Shown: positions 32,495-41,572, numbered from the stretch's first letter. The stretch is DNA of 64,000 nucleotides from Gordonia gummivorans (GCF_022513585.1 NZ_JAKWBF010000001.1:62001-126000), one strand, 5' to 3'. The notes: generated from the sequence alone by a model not told the origin. Numbers and translations are program-made.

Positions 32495-33490
32495 CTACCA
32501 GCCCTTGGAGTTGGTCAGCGTCAGCGGCGTCTCGTTGCTGGGACCTTGGACGTAGCGCTTCATGTAGGCCGTCTGCCAGCGGTTGTTCCATTGCGGCAGG
32601 GGCAGCGGGAACCAGTAGCCGCTGTCGAGCCACATCTGACCGAGCAGGGGTACCGGCTGGCGTGAGATGTCGTACCAGGTGCCGATAGGCGCGTTGGTGA
32701 AAGTGCCGTAGTGGGTGCCCTTGCCGCCGCGCTTCTTGCCGTCGACGTAGAACGGGGCGACGTCGGTGCCGGCTTCCTTGCCGTCGATGTAGAAGGTCAC
32801 GTCCTTCTTGCCGAGCACCACCGCGTAGTCATGCTCCTTCTTCAGGTAGCTCGTCGGCAGCAGACGAATCTGCGGCACGATCTCGCCGGCCTTCTTGGTC
32901 ATCAGGAAGAAGCCACGCGGGAAGTCCATGCCGAGGGCATTGATGATCGGTTTGACGATCTCGCTGGTGTTGGCCAGGTACGCGTTGCCGTCGTTCCACA
33001 TGAACCACGCGATCTCCAGACCCAGCGGATCGATGGATCGGTTGGACACACCCCAGCCGGTGGTGCCGGCCCAGGACCCGATCTGCTGGGTGCCGCCGAC
33101 GCGCATCGTCATCGTCATGCCCGGTTTGAAGATGGGCTTGGCGAGCATCTCGGCGTTGTTGTACGGGAACAACGCGTGCGGGGTGTCGGGGATACCGAAG
33201 GTGACACCGTTGGGCTTGCCGAACCACAGCCGGCTGAAGCCCACCGACGTGTTGCACCAGTCCTTCGGCACTTTGGCGAAGTTCTCGTCCATCTTGCGTG
33301 CCGGCTTGGGATCGTTGGTCCCGATGTACCCGGCGAAGGCTCGGGGCTGGAGCACTGCGCAGTTCGGGACGCCGTCGTCGACGCCCGGGAGTTGAATGTT
33401 CGGGTCGGCCGCCGCCTGACCCATTCCGGTCCATGCCAGCGTCAGCGCGGCCACCACTGCGACCAGGCCCTGCATCGCTCTCGTGCGCAT
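32495..33490 (-). CDS. Secreted protein of unknown function
   Basis: A 331-residue exported protein: signal peptide RTRAMQGLVAVVAALTLAWTGMGQAAADPN, then no family I can name with confidence. Mature-part features include a Cys pair (NCAVLQ ... DWCNTSVGF) probably disulfide-bonded, WFGKPNGVTFGIPDTPHALFPYNN, the Gly-rich TMTMRVGGTQQIGSWAGTTGWGVSN, an Asp-Gly hairpin VTFYIDGKEAGTDVAPFYVDGKK, and Trp/Pro-rich WLDSGYWFPLPLPQWNNRW. The many aromatics and the beta-rich pattern resemble a jelly-roll lectin or glycoside-hydrolase fold, but catalytic residues cannot be assigned. ATG at 33490 with AAGGGA upstream is preferred over a start 10 codons earlier. Monocistronic with a strong terminator. Confidence 0.8.
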   Translation of the reverse strand: MRTRAMQGLVAVVAALTLAWTGMGQAAADPNIQLPGVDDGVPNCAVLQPRAFAGYIGTNDPKPARKMDENFAKVPKDWCNTSVGFSRLWFGKPNGVTFGIPDTPHALFPYNNAEMLAKPIFKPGMTMTMRVGGTQQIGSWAGTTGWGVSNRSIDPLGLEIAWFMWNDGNAYLANTSEIVKPIINALGMDFPRGFFLMTKKAGEIVPQIRLLPTSYLKKEHDYAVVLGKKDVTFYIDGKEAGTDVAPFYVDGKKRGGKGTHYGTFTNAPIGTWYDISRQPVPLLGQMWLDSGYWFPLPLPQWNNRWQTAYMKRYVQGPSNETPLTLTNSKGW

Positions 33491-33643
33491 CGATCGTCCC
33501 TTCTCGAAATCCCCGACCACGTATTTGATACACCGCGTTGTCAGATTTCGCTCAGCCGGGTCTCATCTTTGCCTCAGGAGACTCTTGGTTTACTCTCGCG
33601 TGCCCCCGGATCGCAGCAGTTCCGATCGTTACAATGGCCGACG

Positions 33644-35020
33644 GTGACAATCCACAGTTCTGTCGACGACGGTCGGCGCGCGCGGCTCAAGCCGGTGACG
33701 CCGGTCGCCGAGATCACGCGTTTCGGCGCCACCACAGCCCACGCCGCAGCCGGCGTCGGGCGGTTCGTTGTCCATACGGTCGGCGACGCGCTCCAGGGTC
33801 GGGCCCCGAACGCGAAGCGAGTGGCTCACGAGATCCGCACGACCTTCGAGCATCTCGGGCCGACGTATGTGAAGCTCGGCCAACTCATCGCGTCGAGTCC
33901 CGGAGTGTTCACCGAAACCCTCTCGTCGGAGTTCGAATCCCTCCTCGACCGGGTCCCGGCCGCCGACAGCGCCGTGGTCCGCGACGTGTTCACCGCCGAA
34001 CTCGGCGCGCCGCCGGAAGAGATCTTCGCCTCCTTCGACACCACACCGATCGCGTCGGCGTCGATCGCGCAGGTCCACACCGCCACGTTGCACGACGGTG
34101 AGGAAGTCGTCGTCAAGATTCAACGGCCCGGCATCTCCGAGCGCCTGGCACCCGACGTCGCCATCCTCGAACGGGTTGCCGGCCTGGCCGAGATCTCCGA
34201 GTACGGCCGCATGCTCAGCGCTCGGCATGTGGTCGAGGATTTCGCCACCGGGTTGGACGCCGAACTGGATTTCCGGATCGAGGCCGACGCCATGCGCGAG
34301 TGGTACGAGTGTCTGCGCGACGGCCCGTTCGGCGACCGCGTCCGCGTCCCGACCGTCTACGACGAATTCACGACGTCACGAGTCCTGACGATGGAGCGCA
34401 TCCACGCGGTGCGCATCGACGACGCGGCAGCGGTCCGCGCGGCCGGCCACGACGGCGTCGCACTGTGCCGCAACCTGCTGTTGTCGCTGCTCGAATCGGC
34501 TTTTCACGGCGGCCTCTTCCACGGCGACCTGCACGCAGGCAATGTCCTCGTCGACGCGGAGGGCACACTCGTCCTGCTCGACTTCGGGATCGTCGGGCGG
34601 TTCACCCCACGAACGCGCCGCATTCTGCGCCAGCTCGTCGTCGACCTCATCGTGCGCGGGGACTACGAGTCGGCCGGTCGCGCCATCTTCCTACTCGGCG
34701 CGGTGCACCGGCCGGGCTCGACGTCGGGCAGCGCTGCCGACATCGAAAAGGTGGCCGCGCCACTGTCCACCACCGATCTCGGGTCGATGTCGTACACCGA
34801 CCTGGGCCGTCAGCTCGCCGCAGTGGCCAAGGCGTACGACGCACGGCTGCCGCGAGAGCTCGTCCTGGTCGGCAAGCAACTGCTGTACGTCGAGAAGTAC
34901 ATGAAGCTGCTCGCACCACGATGGAAGGCCATGGCGGACAAGGAGATCTACGGCTACATGGCCGGCATCCTGAAGGAGGCCGAGCGTGACCGCCGGGCGG
35001 AGAAGTCATCGCAAGGCTGA
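33644..35020 (+). CDS. ABC1/UbiB-family atypical kinase
   Basis: A 458-residue ABC1-type kinase-like protein. It carries the family KxGQ motif (YVKLGQLIASSPGVFTETL, ~75), the alanine-rich nucleotide loop (IASASIAQVHTATLHDGEEVVVKIQRPG, ~133), the catalytic-loop HGDLHAGNVLV (~292) and the metal-binding DFGIVG (~309). UbiB/ABC1 proteins are ATPases that assist lipid or quinone metabolism at membranes; no quinone genes are nearby. GTG at 33644 is chosen because homologues start near VTIHSS and the long upstream extension would run antisense through the secreted-protein gene. The next gene starts 100 nt later on the same strand. Confidence 0.9.
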   Translation: MTIHSSVDDGRRARLKPVTPVAEITRFGATTAHAAAGVGRFVVHTVGDALQGRAPNAKRVAHEIRTTFEHLGPTYVKLGQLIASSPGVFTETLSSEFESLLDRVPAADSAVVRDVFTAELGAPPEEIFASFDTTPIASASIAQVHTATLHDGEEVVVKIQRPGISERLAPDVAILERVAGLAEISEYGRMLSARHVVEDFATGLDAELDFRIEADAMREWYECLRDGPFGDRVRVPTVYDEFTTSRVLTMERIHAVRIDDAAAVRAAGHDGVALCRNLLLSLLESAFHGGLFHGDLHAGNVLVDAEGTLVLLDFGIVGRFTPRTRRILRQLVVDLIVRGDYESAGRAIFLLGAVHRPGSTSGSAADIEKVAAPLSTTDLGSMSYTDLGRQLAAVAKAYDARLPRELVLVGKQLLYVEKYMKLLAPRWKAMADKEIYGYMAGILKEAERDRRAEKSSQG

Positions 35021-35120
35021 ACAGTACGCCGGCGACGCCAACCGGTCGGGGAGTCAGTAGTGAATCTCCGACACGGGGCACTAGGGTTGGGGCGTTGAGC
35101 TTGATTCACAGGAGTCACAA

Positions 35121-36647
35121 ATGAGACGTTTCTGGCCGGCGCTGCTGGCGTTTTTCGGCGTTGCCTGCATCACCGCGGCCATCGCCATCCCGGCATGGCT
35201 GGTTCCTCAGCTTCGGGTGGTGCCCCTCGACCTGGACATCGTGTCCGTGTCGACGACGGTGCCTGCCGACGGCGCTACCGGAAACCGATTCCCCGCCGTC
35301 ATCTTCGACCGGTGCTCCATCTCGCAGAGCCGCGCCCAGACCCTCGAGGCGCACCTCACCCAGCAACGACGCTCCGTCATCGTCGATCCGTCGGATCGGC
35401 GCGAGGCCACCATCCAATCCGCGCAGACGGTGCTCATCGACCGCATCCGCGACGCGAACGGCAACGAGACCGAACCGACCGTCGCCGCGGCCGGTCAGGA
35501 GCGCAACTGCGATGACGGACTGCTGACCGCCAACATCGACCGCGTCTCGGTGAACCGCAAGACGTCGGTTCCCAACAACACCGTCAACAGTCTGCAGCTC
35601 GAGGCCGCGCCCGAGGGCGTCGACGTCAAGCAGGTGTCCGTCGACCTCGACCGCCGGCAGGGTTTCCAGTACAAGTTCGGCTTCAACGTCCAGAAGCGCG
35701 AGTACTACATGTACGACCTGAACACCCGCCAGGATGTGCCCGCGAAGTTCGTCGACGAAAAGGACATCAACGGGGTCAAGACCTACCACTTCGTCAGCGA
35801 GGTGCCCGAGCGCGATCTCTCGGAACTGCCCAATGCACAGGGCAACGCGGCCCTCGGCACGATGCTGACGATGCCGGCTCGGTGGTGGGGTATCTCGGGG
35901 CGTGGCATTCGACCCAGCCAGCCGATCGAGATGCACCGGTACGCGACGGCCACCCGCCATGTGTGGGTCGAACCCGAGACCGGGACGATCATCGACGGGC
36001 GCGAAGACCAGCATCAGTACTTCCGCTCGCCCGACCAGAGCGACGCCACCTCGTCGGCGGTGCGTGATTTCCGGATGGATTCGCTCCGGGGCACCTTCCA
36101 GTGGAGTGACGAGACGATCGCCAACCAGGCCGAGAAGGCCGACCACTACAAGGGCCTGCTCAAGCTCGGCGGTTTCTGGTTGCCGCTCATCCTGGGGATC
36201 GTCGGCGTGCTGCTGTTGATCGGTTGGGCACTTCTGTTCTGGCGCGGCCGTAAGCGCGACGCCGATGCCGGCGATCCACCACACGGTCCCGATGATGGCC
36301 GTGGACCCGACGACGGACCTGGACCCGACGACGAACCCACTCGCGTCGTCGACCGAGAGACCGACAGCCGGGCGCCCTACGCCGCAGCGGGTGCCGGACC
36401 GGCAGCCACGACGTCGGTGATCGATCGTCGGACGGACGACGCGGACACGGCCACGCAGCAGGAAGCACGACGCCCGGCCGGCCTGAATCCGTGGGAACGA
36501 CCCACCGAGCAGATCCCCAAGGTCACCGGACCCCGGCACTCGTCGGACGCCGAGGACGAGTTCCGCCCGGTGCATCGAGAACCCGATGCGGACGACACCG
36601 CCACCCGCGGTTTCCGGGATCGCTTCTCACCGCCGCCCGGCGAGTAG
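35121..36647 (+). CDS. DUF3068 membrane protein (porin PorA-like family)
   Basis: A 508-residue protein with an N-terminal signal anchor (ALLAFFGVACITAAIAIPAWLVP), a ~320-residue extracytoplasmic DUF3068 domain (ending near QYFRSPDQSDATSSAVRDFRMDSLRGTFQWSDETI), a second helix WLPLILGIVGVLLLIGWALLFW at ~353-374, and a ~130-residue cytosolic tail rich in Asp, Pro and Gly (HGPDDGRGPDDGPGPDDEP). DUF3068 proteins are restricted to mycolate actinobacteria; corynebacterial members are annotated as porin PorA-family, but function is not established. ATG with AGGAG at 35110-35114. The unusual acidic tail is longer than expected and of low complexity. Confidence 0.87.
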   Translation: MRRFWPALLAFFGVACITAAIAIPAWLVPQLRVVPLDLDIVSVSTTVPADGATGNRFPAVIFDRCSISQSRAQTLEAHLTQQRRSVIVDPSDRREATIQSAQTVLIDRIRDANGNETEPTVAAAGQERNCDDGLLTANIDRVSVNRKTSVPNNTVNSLQLEAAPEGVDVKQVSVDLDRRQGFQYKFGFNVQKREYYMYDLNTRQDVPAKFVDEKDINGVKTYHFVSEVPERDLSELPNAQGNAALGTMLTMPARWWGISGRGIRPSQPIEMHRYATATRHVWVEPETGTIIDGREDQHQYFRSPDQSDATSSAVRDFRMDSLRGTFQWSDETIANQAEKADHYKGLLKLGGFWLPLILGIVGVLLLIGWALLFWRGRKRDADAGDPPHGPDDGRGPDDGPGPDDEPTRVVDRETDSRAPYAAAGAGPAATTSVIDRRTDDADTATQQEARRPAGLNPWERPTEQIPKVTGPRHSSDAEDEFRPVHREPDADDTATRGFRDRFSPPPGE

Positions 36648-36717
36648 TCGGACGGCTGAGGGTGGCGACCCTCCCGTGGTCGGATCTGATGCCAGCCGGG
36701 TCCGATCGGCCGCCAAG

Positions 36718-36820
36718 AAAGTAGGGGAAGAAACTTCGTCCCCTACCCTTGGTGTCCTCCCCGAGAAATTTCTAGCGGAAGACTATGAACCCCGGGGAAG
36801 AAGTTCTTCCCCTAGATTTT
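36718..36820 (+). repeat. Dispersed ~105-nt repeat family A, copy 3
   Basis: Third copy, same orientation. Left stem GTAGGGGA ... TCCCCTAC; centre CTTGGTGTCCTCCCC, GAGAAATTTCT, GCGGAAGAC; right end the perfect palindrome GGGGAAGAAGTTCTTCCCC followed by TAGATTTT. It lies in the 409-nt gap between the convergent DUF3068 and mycolyltransferase genes, 70 nt after the former. Apart from this element, the 65-nt module at 36903 and the hairpin at 37010, I see nothing else in the gap. Confidence 0.87.
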
Positions 36821-36902
36821 GCGGGCCCGGCGCCGGCATATTCGCTCAGGTCAGAGGGCTGGCGCCACACTCGTCGGATCAGCGACCTCCACGCGTTGGA
36901 TA

Positions 36903-36967
36903 TCTGTACGTGACGGGCGAGGCATCGGCACAGTGCAGCTTGTGACCCTCCCAGGTACAGACTTCCG
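36903..36967. repeat. 65-nt palindrome-ended module, copy 2
   Basis: Same length and ends (TCTGTACG ... GTACAGACTTCCG) as the module at 22261-22325, with the shared GCACA at the same offset; the interior is otherwise diverged. It lies 82 nt after repeat A copy 3 and upstream of the mycolyltransferase terminator hairpin. Confidence 0.55.
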
Positions 36968-37009
36968 TCGGCGACGCACTGATCACCAACCTCACCCAAC
37001 CACGACGAA

Positions 37010-37035
37010 GGCCGGTGACCCGAAGGTCACCGGCC
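37010..37035 (-). terminator. Hairpin terminator of the mycolyltransferase gene
   Basis: Perfect 11-bp stem GGCCGGTGACC/GGTCACCGGCC with a CGAA tetraloop, 21 nt after the mycolyltransferase stop. Because it is perfectly symmetric it could also stop transcription from the convergent DUF3068 gene. Confidence 0.75.
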
Positions 37036-37056
37036 TCGTAAGCCGAGCTCAGTCCG

Positions 37057-38016
37057 TCAGAAGAAGGCCGGACGGAAGGTGGTCCGCCACGACTGCTTGA
37101 AGTCGGCCTGCCAGTAGTCCCACCAGTGGGTGCCGTCCGGGGTGATCCGGGTGGTCAGCTTGACGCCCGGAACCAGTGCGACGCGAGCGATGTACAGCTG
37201 GCTGCTGGTCGACGCTGCGACCTCCAGCGGAATCATCTGCGCGAACTTGACCGGGTCGAAGTTGCCGCTGGTCGGGTTGACCGAGGAGTCGTACTTGCTG
37301 CCGACACCGGTGCCCGCCGAGACGTACACGTACTTGCCTGCGAGGTTGCCGGCGCTCAGGAACGGATCGTTCTGGAACCACTGACCGGCCGGGTAGAAGC
37401 CCCACATGTTGATGGGGTTGCCGCCCATCTCGGCGACCGACGCCATGATGCCCTGGGTGAAGCCCGGCATGGTGACGGTCGGGTAGCCGCTGTAGGACGC
37501 GACAGCCTTGTAGAAGCCCGGGTGGCGCGACGCGAGGTTCAGCGCCGAGGTGCCCGACATCGACAGTCCGGCGATGCCGTTGCGGCGGTTGTCGCTGCCG
37601 TGCACGCGAGCCATGTAGGCAGGCAGCTCACGGGTCAGGAAGGTCTCCCACTTGTTGACGCCCAGTCGCGGGTCACGCTGCTCCCAGTCGGTGTAGAAGC
37701 TGCCGCCACCACCGAACGGGATCGCGACGTTGGTGCCCCGACCACCCATCCAGCGCGCGACGTCAGTGTTCTGCAGCCAGCCGCTGGTGTAGTTCGGGGC
37801 GCGCAGTCCGTCGAGCAGGTAGAGCGTGGGCTTGTTGGAGCCACCGGCCGAGACGATGCACACCGGAACGGTGCGGTGCATCGAAGCGGACCGGACGTAT
37901 TCGACGCTGCAGCCGCGCGCGGCCGAAGCATCCGGGGCGGCGACAAGCGTCGCAGCCGACACGGCCAGCAAGGCCACGAGTCCGGCGACGAGGCGCTTAC
38001 GGGCGCGAGTCAGCAT
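37057..38016 (-). CDS. Antigen 85-type mycolyltransferase / esterase
   Basis: A ~319-residue secreted protein: basic start and signal peptide (RKRLVAGLVALLAVSAATLVAAPDASA), then an alpha/beta hydrolase of the antigen 85 family. Seen: LYLLDGLRAPNYTSGWLQNTDVARWM, NVAIPFGGGGSFYTDW, the nucleophile elbow GLSMSGTSALNLASRHPGFYKAVASYSGY (Ser ~155), and PDGTHWWDYWQADFKQSW with the catalytic His. These enzymes transfer mycolates onto trehalose and arabinogalactan at the cell wall. An ATG two codons earlier is possible, but AAGGA is correctly spaced (6 nt) for the ATG at 38016. Strong independent evidence that the host makes mycolic acids. It is divergent from the amidase gene. Confidence 0.94.
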   Translation of the reverse strand: MLTRARKRLVAGLVALLAVSAATLVAAPDASAARGCSVEYVRSASMHRTVPVCIVSAGGSNKPTLYLLDGLRAPNYTSGWLQNTDVARWMGGRGTNVAIPFGGGGSFYTDWEQRDPRLGVNKWETFLTRELPAYMARVHGSDNRRNGIAGLSMSGTSALNLASRHPGFYKAVASYSGYPTVTMPGFTQGIMASVAEMGGNPINMWGFYPAGQWFQNDPFLSAGNLAGKYVYVSAGTGVGSKYDSSVNPTSGNFDPVKFAQMIPLEVAASTSSQLYIARVALVPGVKLTTRITPDGTHWWDYWQADFKQSWRTTFRPAFF

Positions 38017-38361
38017 TCGCATTCCTTACGATCCTTCAAGACCCGATCGGGCCTGCATCAGAGGGTGTTCGTTGAAGGGATTGTATTGGTCCCTTACCGG
38101 GTCTGAACCCGTCGTTGGGAAGTGTAACGGCTCGATAACACACCGGCAAAGGCGAGAGCGCGGTCCGAAGCGGCCCAGCACCGGGCGCGGTTGACCCCAA
38201 ACTGAATGTGACCTGCACCAACGTGATGCAATCGGCGATCGGACGAATCTCTGAAAAACATACGTCCACCGCTCCGCTCACGCCGTCATCGCGGCGTTAC
38301 CCTTTTGCGTCGTCGGCGGTGATGCAAATCTCTTGTGTCAGGCGTCACTAGTCTTGGACAA
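38017..38361. other. Divergent intergenic region between mycolyltransferase and amidase
   Basis: 345 nt with no gene. Two small inverted repeats lie upstream of the mycolyltransferase: AAGGGA-N9-TCCCTT at 38075-38095 and CGGGT-CTGA-ACCCG at 38098-38111; either could be an operator. A locally AT-richer patch lies near 38221-38270. No repeat family A copy occurs here. Confidence 0.4.
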
Positions 38362-39849
38362 GTGAACCTCAGCGAATACCTGACGCTCGACGCAACAGCC
38401 TTGGCCGCTCTGGTTGCCCGACGCGAAGTGACCGCCGCCGAACTGCTCGCGCTGGCCCAGCAGCGGGCCGACGCGGTGAACCCGACGCTCAACGCGATCG
38501 TGTACCGGATGGATACGACGGCGACCGAGCGCGTCGGCAGTTCCGACCTCAGCGGCCCGCTCGCCGGTGTCCCGTTCCTCGTCAAGGATCTCGGCCAGGA
38601 GTATCGCGGGTTCCCGACGTCGTCGGGCTCACGTTCGCTCGCCACACTCGTCGCGGCGGAGCACTCCACCGTCGTGCAAAGATTCCTCGACGCCGGGCTG
38701 GTGATCTTCGGCAAGACCAACACTCCCGAGTTCGGGGCCAAGGGCATCACCGAACCCGAACTCTGGGGTCCTAGCCACAATCCCTGGAACCCCGACCACA
38801 CACCCGGCGGCTCGTCGGGCGGCAGCGGCGCAGCGGTCGCCGCAGGCATCGTGCCGGCGGCGGGCGCCAACGACGGTGGCGGATCGATCCGCATCCCGGC
38901 CGCGTGCAATGGCCTCGTCGGCCTCAAGCCGACGCGCGGACTCACCCCGTTCGGCCCCGACACCGGCGAGCTCCTCTTCGGTATGGCCGTCCAGGGCGCG
39001 GTGACCCGGACGGTGCGCGACGCCGCCGCCATCTACGACGCGATCGTCGGGCCCTCCCCGTCGTCGGTGTACCCCACCCCCGTCCCCGCCACACCGTTCA
39101 CCGAGCAGATCGCGAACCGGCCGCGCGGACTGCGCATCGGCTTCTCGACCGCGTCGGCGATCAATCCCGACCCGCACGCCGAAGCGATCACCGCCGTGCA
39201 GAACGCCGCGCGCCTGCTCGAGGACATGGGCCATCACGTCGAGGAGGTCACGCCACCGCAGGACGACGCGGCCCTTGCCAAGGACTTCCTCACCATATGG
39301 TTCGCGAAGGTCGCCGATCAGGTCGCCGAGGCCAAACGCCTCACCGGCGCCACCGACTCGGACTTCGAGGCCGACACGCTCGCGGTCGCCGAAATCGGCC
39401 GCTCGGCGGGGGTGGTGCCCGTCTTCACCGCGCTGAACAACGTCAACAACCATGTTCTCGCGCTCGAGCGGTTCCACCAGACACATGACTTCCTGCTGAC
39501 CCCGACACTGGCCACCCCACCGTTGCGGATCGGGGCCACCACCACGCCCGCCCTCCTGCAGCGGGCATCGCGCATCATCGCCCGAGTGCGCGGGGGTTCG
39601 ATCCTGTCGCGGATGGGCGTACTCGACGACCTCATCGCCGAGAACCTCGGGTGGGTCCCCTACACCCAGCTGGCCAACCTCACCGGCCGCCCGGCGATCA
39701 GCGTGCCGCTGCACTGGACCGCATACGGACTGCCCCTCGGCGTTCAGTTCGTCGGCCGGCTCGGGGCCGACGGCGATCTGCTCACGCTCGCCGCCGCTCT
39801 CGAGGAAGCACAGCCCTGGTTCGATCGTTACGCGACGATCTCACTCTGA
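38362..39849 (+). CDS. Amidase (amidase signature family)
   Basis: A ~495-residue amidase-signature enzyme with the Ser-cisSer-Lys triad visible: Lys in PFLVKDLG (~74), Ser in HTPGGSSGGSGAAVAAG (~150), and the acylated Ser in DGGGSIRIPAACNGLVGLKPT (~175). It hydrolyses amide bonds of unknown substrates in the cytosol; the family includes acylamidases and glutamyl amidotransferase subunit A, but the absence of gatB/gatC and the C-terminal sequence exclude GatA. The GTG at 38362 was chosen because homologues begin (M/V)NLSEY; a GTG 9 codons upstream is possible. Neither has a clear ribosome binding site. The FAD dehydrogenase gene follows after 49 nt. Confidence 0.9.
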   Translation: MNLSEYLTLDATALAALVARREVTAAELLALAQQRADAVNPTLNAIVYRMDTTATERVGSSDLSGPLAGVPFLVKDLGQEYRGFPTSSGSRSLATLVAAEHSTVVQRFLDAGLVIFGKTNTPEFGAKGITEPELWGPSHNPWNPDHTPGGSSGGSGAAVAAGIVPAAGANDGGGSIRIPAACNGLVGLKPTRGLTPFGPDTGELLFGMAVQGAVTRTVRDAAAIYDAIVGPSPSSVYPTPVPATPFTEQIANRPRGLRIGFSTASAINPDPHAEAITAVQNAARLLEDMGHHVEEVTPPQDDAALAKDFLTIWFAKVADQVAEAKRLTGATDSDFEADTLAVAEIGRSAGVVPVFTALNNVNNHVLALERFHQTHDFLLTPTLATPPLRIGATTTPALLQRASRIIARVRGGSILSRMGVLDDLIAENLGWVPYTQLANLTGRPAISVPLHWTAYGLPLGVQFVGRLGADGDLLTLAAALEEAQPWFDRYATISL

Positions 39850-39898
39850 CGGCAGCCGCAGGACTAGTGTTTGAGCCATCTCGTGAGGGGAGAGAACG

Positions 39899-41572
39899 TT
39901 GACAGAGCAGCAGGCCGACGCGGTGGTGGTCGGTGCCGGACTTGCCGGATTGGTCGCCACACATGAGCTGACGAAGGCCGGGCGCAAGGTGATCGTCGTC
40001 GATCAGGAGAATCGTAACAACCTTGGCGCCCAGGCTTTCTGGTCGCTCGGCGGCCTGTTCCTCGTCGACAGTCCCGAGCAACGCCGACTCGGCATCCACG
40101 ACTCGGCCGAACTCGCGCTGCAGGACTGGATGGGGTCGGCCGGTTTCGACCGCGACGACGAGGACTTCTGGCCCCGGCAGTGGGCCCGCGCCTACGTCGA
40201 GTTCGCGGCCACCGAGAAGCGGCAGTACGTGCACGACCTCGGTCTGCGCTTCACGCCCGTGGTCGGGTGGGCCGAACGTGGTGGCGGATTCGCCGACGGC
40301 CACGGCAACTCCGTCCCGCGCTTCCATCTCACCTGGGGTACCGGGCCGGAGGTCGTGCGTATCTTCGCCGAACCAGTGCTCGAGGCCGAGAAGCGCGGGC
40401 TGGTCGAGTTCCGCTTCCGCCATCAGGTCGACGAGCTGATCGTCGAAGGCGAGAACGGCACCGGCGCGGCGGTCGGCGTGCGCGGGTCGCTGCTGGCCCC
40501 CACCGATCTCGACCGCGGCAAGGCGTCGAGCCGAGAAGTGATCGGCGACTTCGAGATTCGTGCCGGAGCGGTGATCGTCACCTCCGGTGGGATCGGCCAC
40601 AATCATGACCTCATCCGCCAGAACTGGCCCACCGAGCGACTGGGCCCGGCACCGACGACGATGATCTCCGGGGTCCCGGCCCATGTGGACGGCCGCATGC
40701 TGGGGATCGCCGAGGATGCCGGCGCCAACATCGTCAACCGAGATCGCATGTGGCACTACACCGAAGGCATCAACAACTGGGATCCCATCTGGCCCGACCA
40801 TGCCATCCGCATCATCCCGGGGCCGTCGTCACTGTGGCTCGACGCCAACGGAAACCGGTTGTCGCCACCCAATTTCCCCGGCTTCGACACCAATTCGACG
40901 ATGCGTGAGATCCTCGCCACCGGTCACGACTACTCGTGGTTCATCCTGACCCAGTCGATCATCGAGAAGGAGTTCGCCCTGTCGGGCTCCGAACAGAATC
41001 CCGACATCACCAACAAGGATCTGAAGTTCGCGGCGAAGAGCCGATTCGCGAAGGGTGCGCCCGGCCCGGTGGACGCGTTCAAGAACAAGGGCGTCGACTT
41101 CGTGGTCGCCGACAACCTACCCGAGCTCGTGGCCGGCATGAACAAGATCGCGCGTGGGCCGGCCCTCGACCTGCAGCAGATCGAACGGGTGATCTCCGCC
41201 CGCGACGCACAACTCGACAACAAGTACTCCAAGGACGCGCAGATGATGGCGATCACCAATGCGCGACAGTACTTGGGCGACAAGGTGGTTCGTGTCGCGA
41301 AGCCGCATCGCCTGCTCGATCCGGCACACGGCCCGCTGATCGCCGTCCGCCTCAACATCCTGACCCGCAAGACATTGGGCGGCCTGGAGACCAACCTCGA
41401 CGCCCAGGTGATGCGGCCCGACGGCAGTGCCTTCGACGGCCTGTACGCGGCCGGTGAAGTCGCCGGCTTCGGCGGCGGCGGCGTCCACGGCTACAACGCG
41501 CTCGAAGGCACCTTCCTCGGTGGGTGCATCTTCTCCGGCCGCGCGGCGGGGCGGGCGGTCGCGGCTCGCTGA
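39899..41572 (+). CDS. FAD-binding dehydrogenase (Rv0785-like)
   Basis: A 557-residue flavoprotein of the fumarate reductase/ketosteroid dehydrogenase superfamily. DAVVVGAGLAGLVATHELTKAGRKVIVVDQENRNNLGAQAFWSLGGLF (residues ~7-55) is the FAD-binding region; VIVTSGGIGHNHDLIRQNWP, LWLDANGNRLSPP and the C-terminal GLYAAGEVAGFGGGGVHGYNALEGTFLGGCIFSGRAAG complete it. It resembles mycobacterial Rv0785, whose substrate is unknown. The start is TTG at 39899, with GAGGGGAGAG 4-13 nt upstream, so a rare start is well supported. It sits between the amidase and the DyP-encapsulin pair. Confidence 0.9.
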   Translation: MTEQQADAVVVGAGLAGLVATHELTKAGRKVIVVDQENRNNLGAQAFWSLGGLFLVDSPEQRRLGIHDSAELALQDWMGSAGFDRDDEDFWPRQWARAYVEFAATEKRQYVHDLGLRFTPVVGWAERGGGFADGHGNSVPRFHLTWGTGPEVVRIFAEPVLEAEKRGLVEFRFRHQVDELIVEGENGTGAAVGVRGSLLAPTDLDRGKASSREVIGDFEIRAGAVIVTSGGIGHNHDLIRQNWPTERLGPAPTTMISGVPAHVDGRMLGIAEDAGANIVNRDRMWHYTEGINNWDPIWPDHAIRIIPGPSSLWLDANGNRLSPPNFPGFDTNSTMREILATGHDYSWFILTQSIIEKEFALSGSEQNPDITNKDLKFAAKSRFAKGAPGPVDAFKNKGVDFVVADNLPELVAGMNKIARGPALDLQQIERVISARDAQLDNKYSKDAQMMAITNARQYLGDKVVRVAKPHRLLDPAHGPLIAVRLNILTRKTLGGLETNLDAQVMRPDGSAFDGLYAAGEVAGFGGGGVHGYNALEGTFLGGCIFSGRAAGRAVAAR

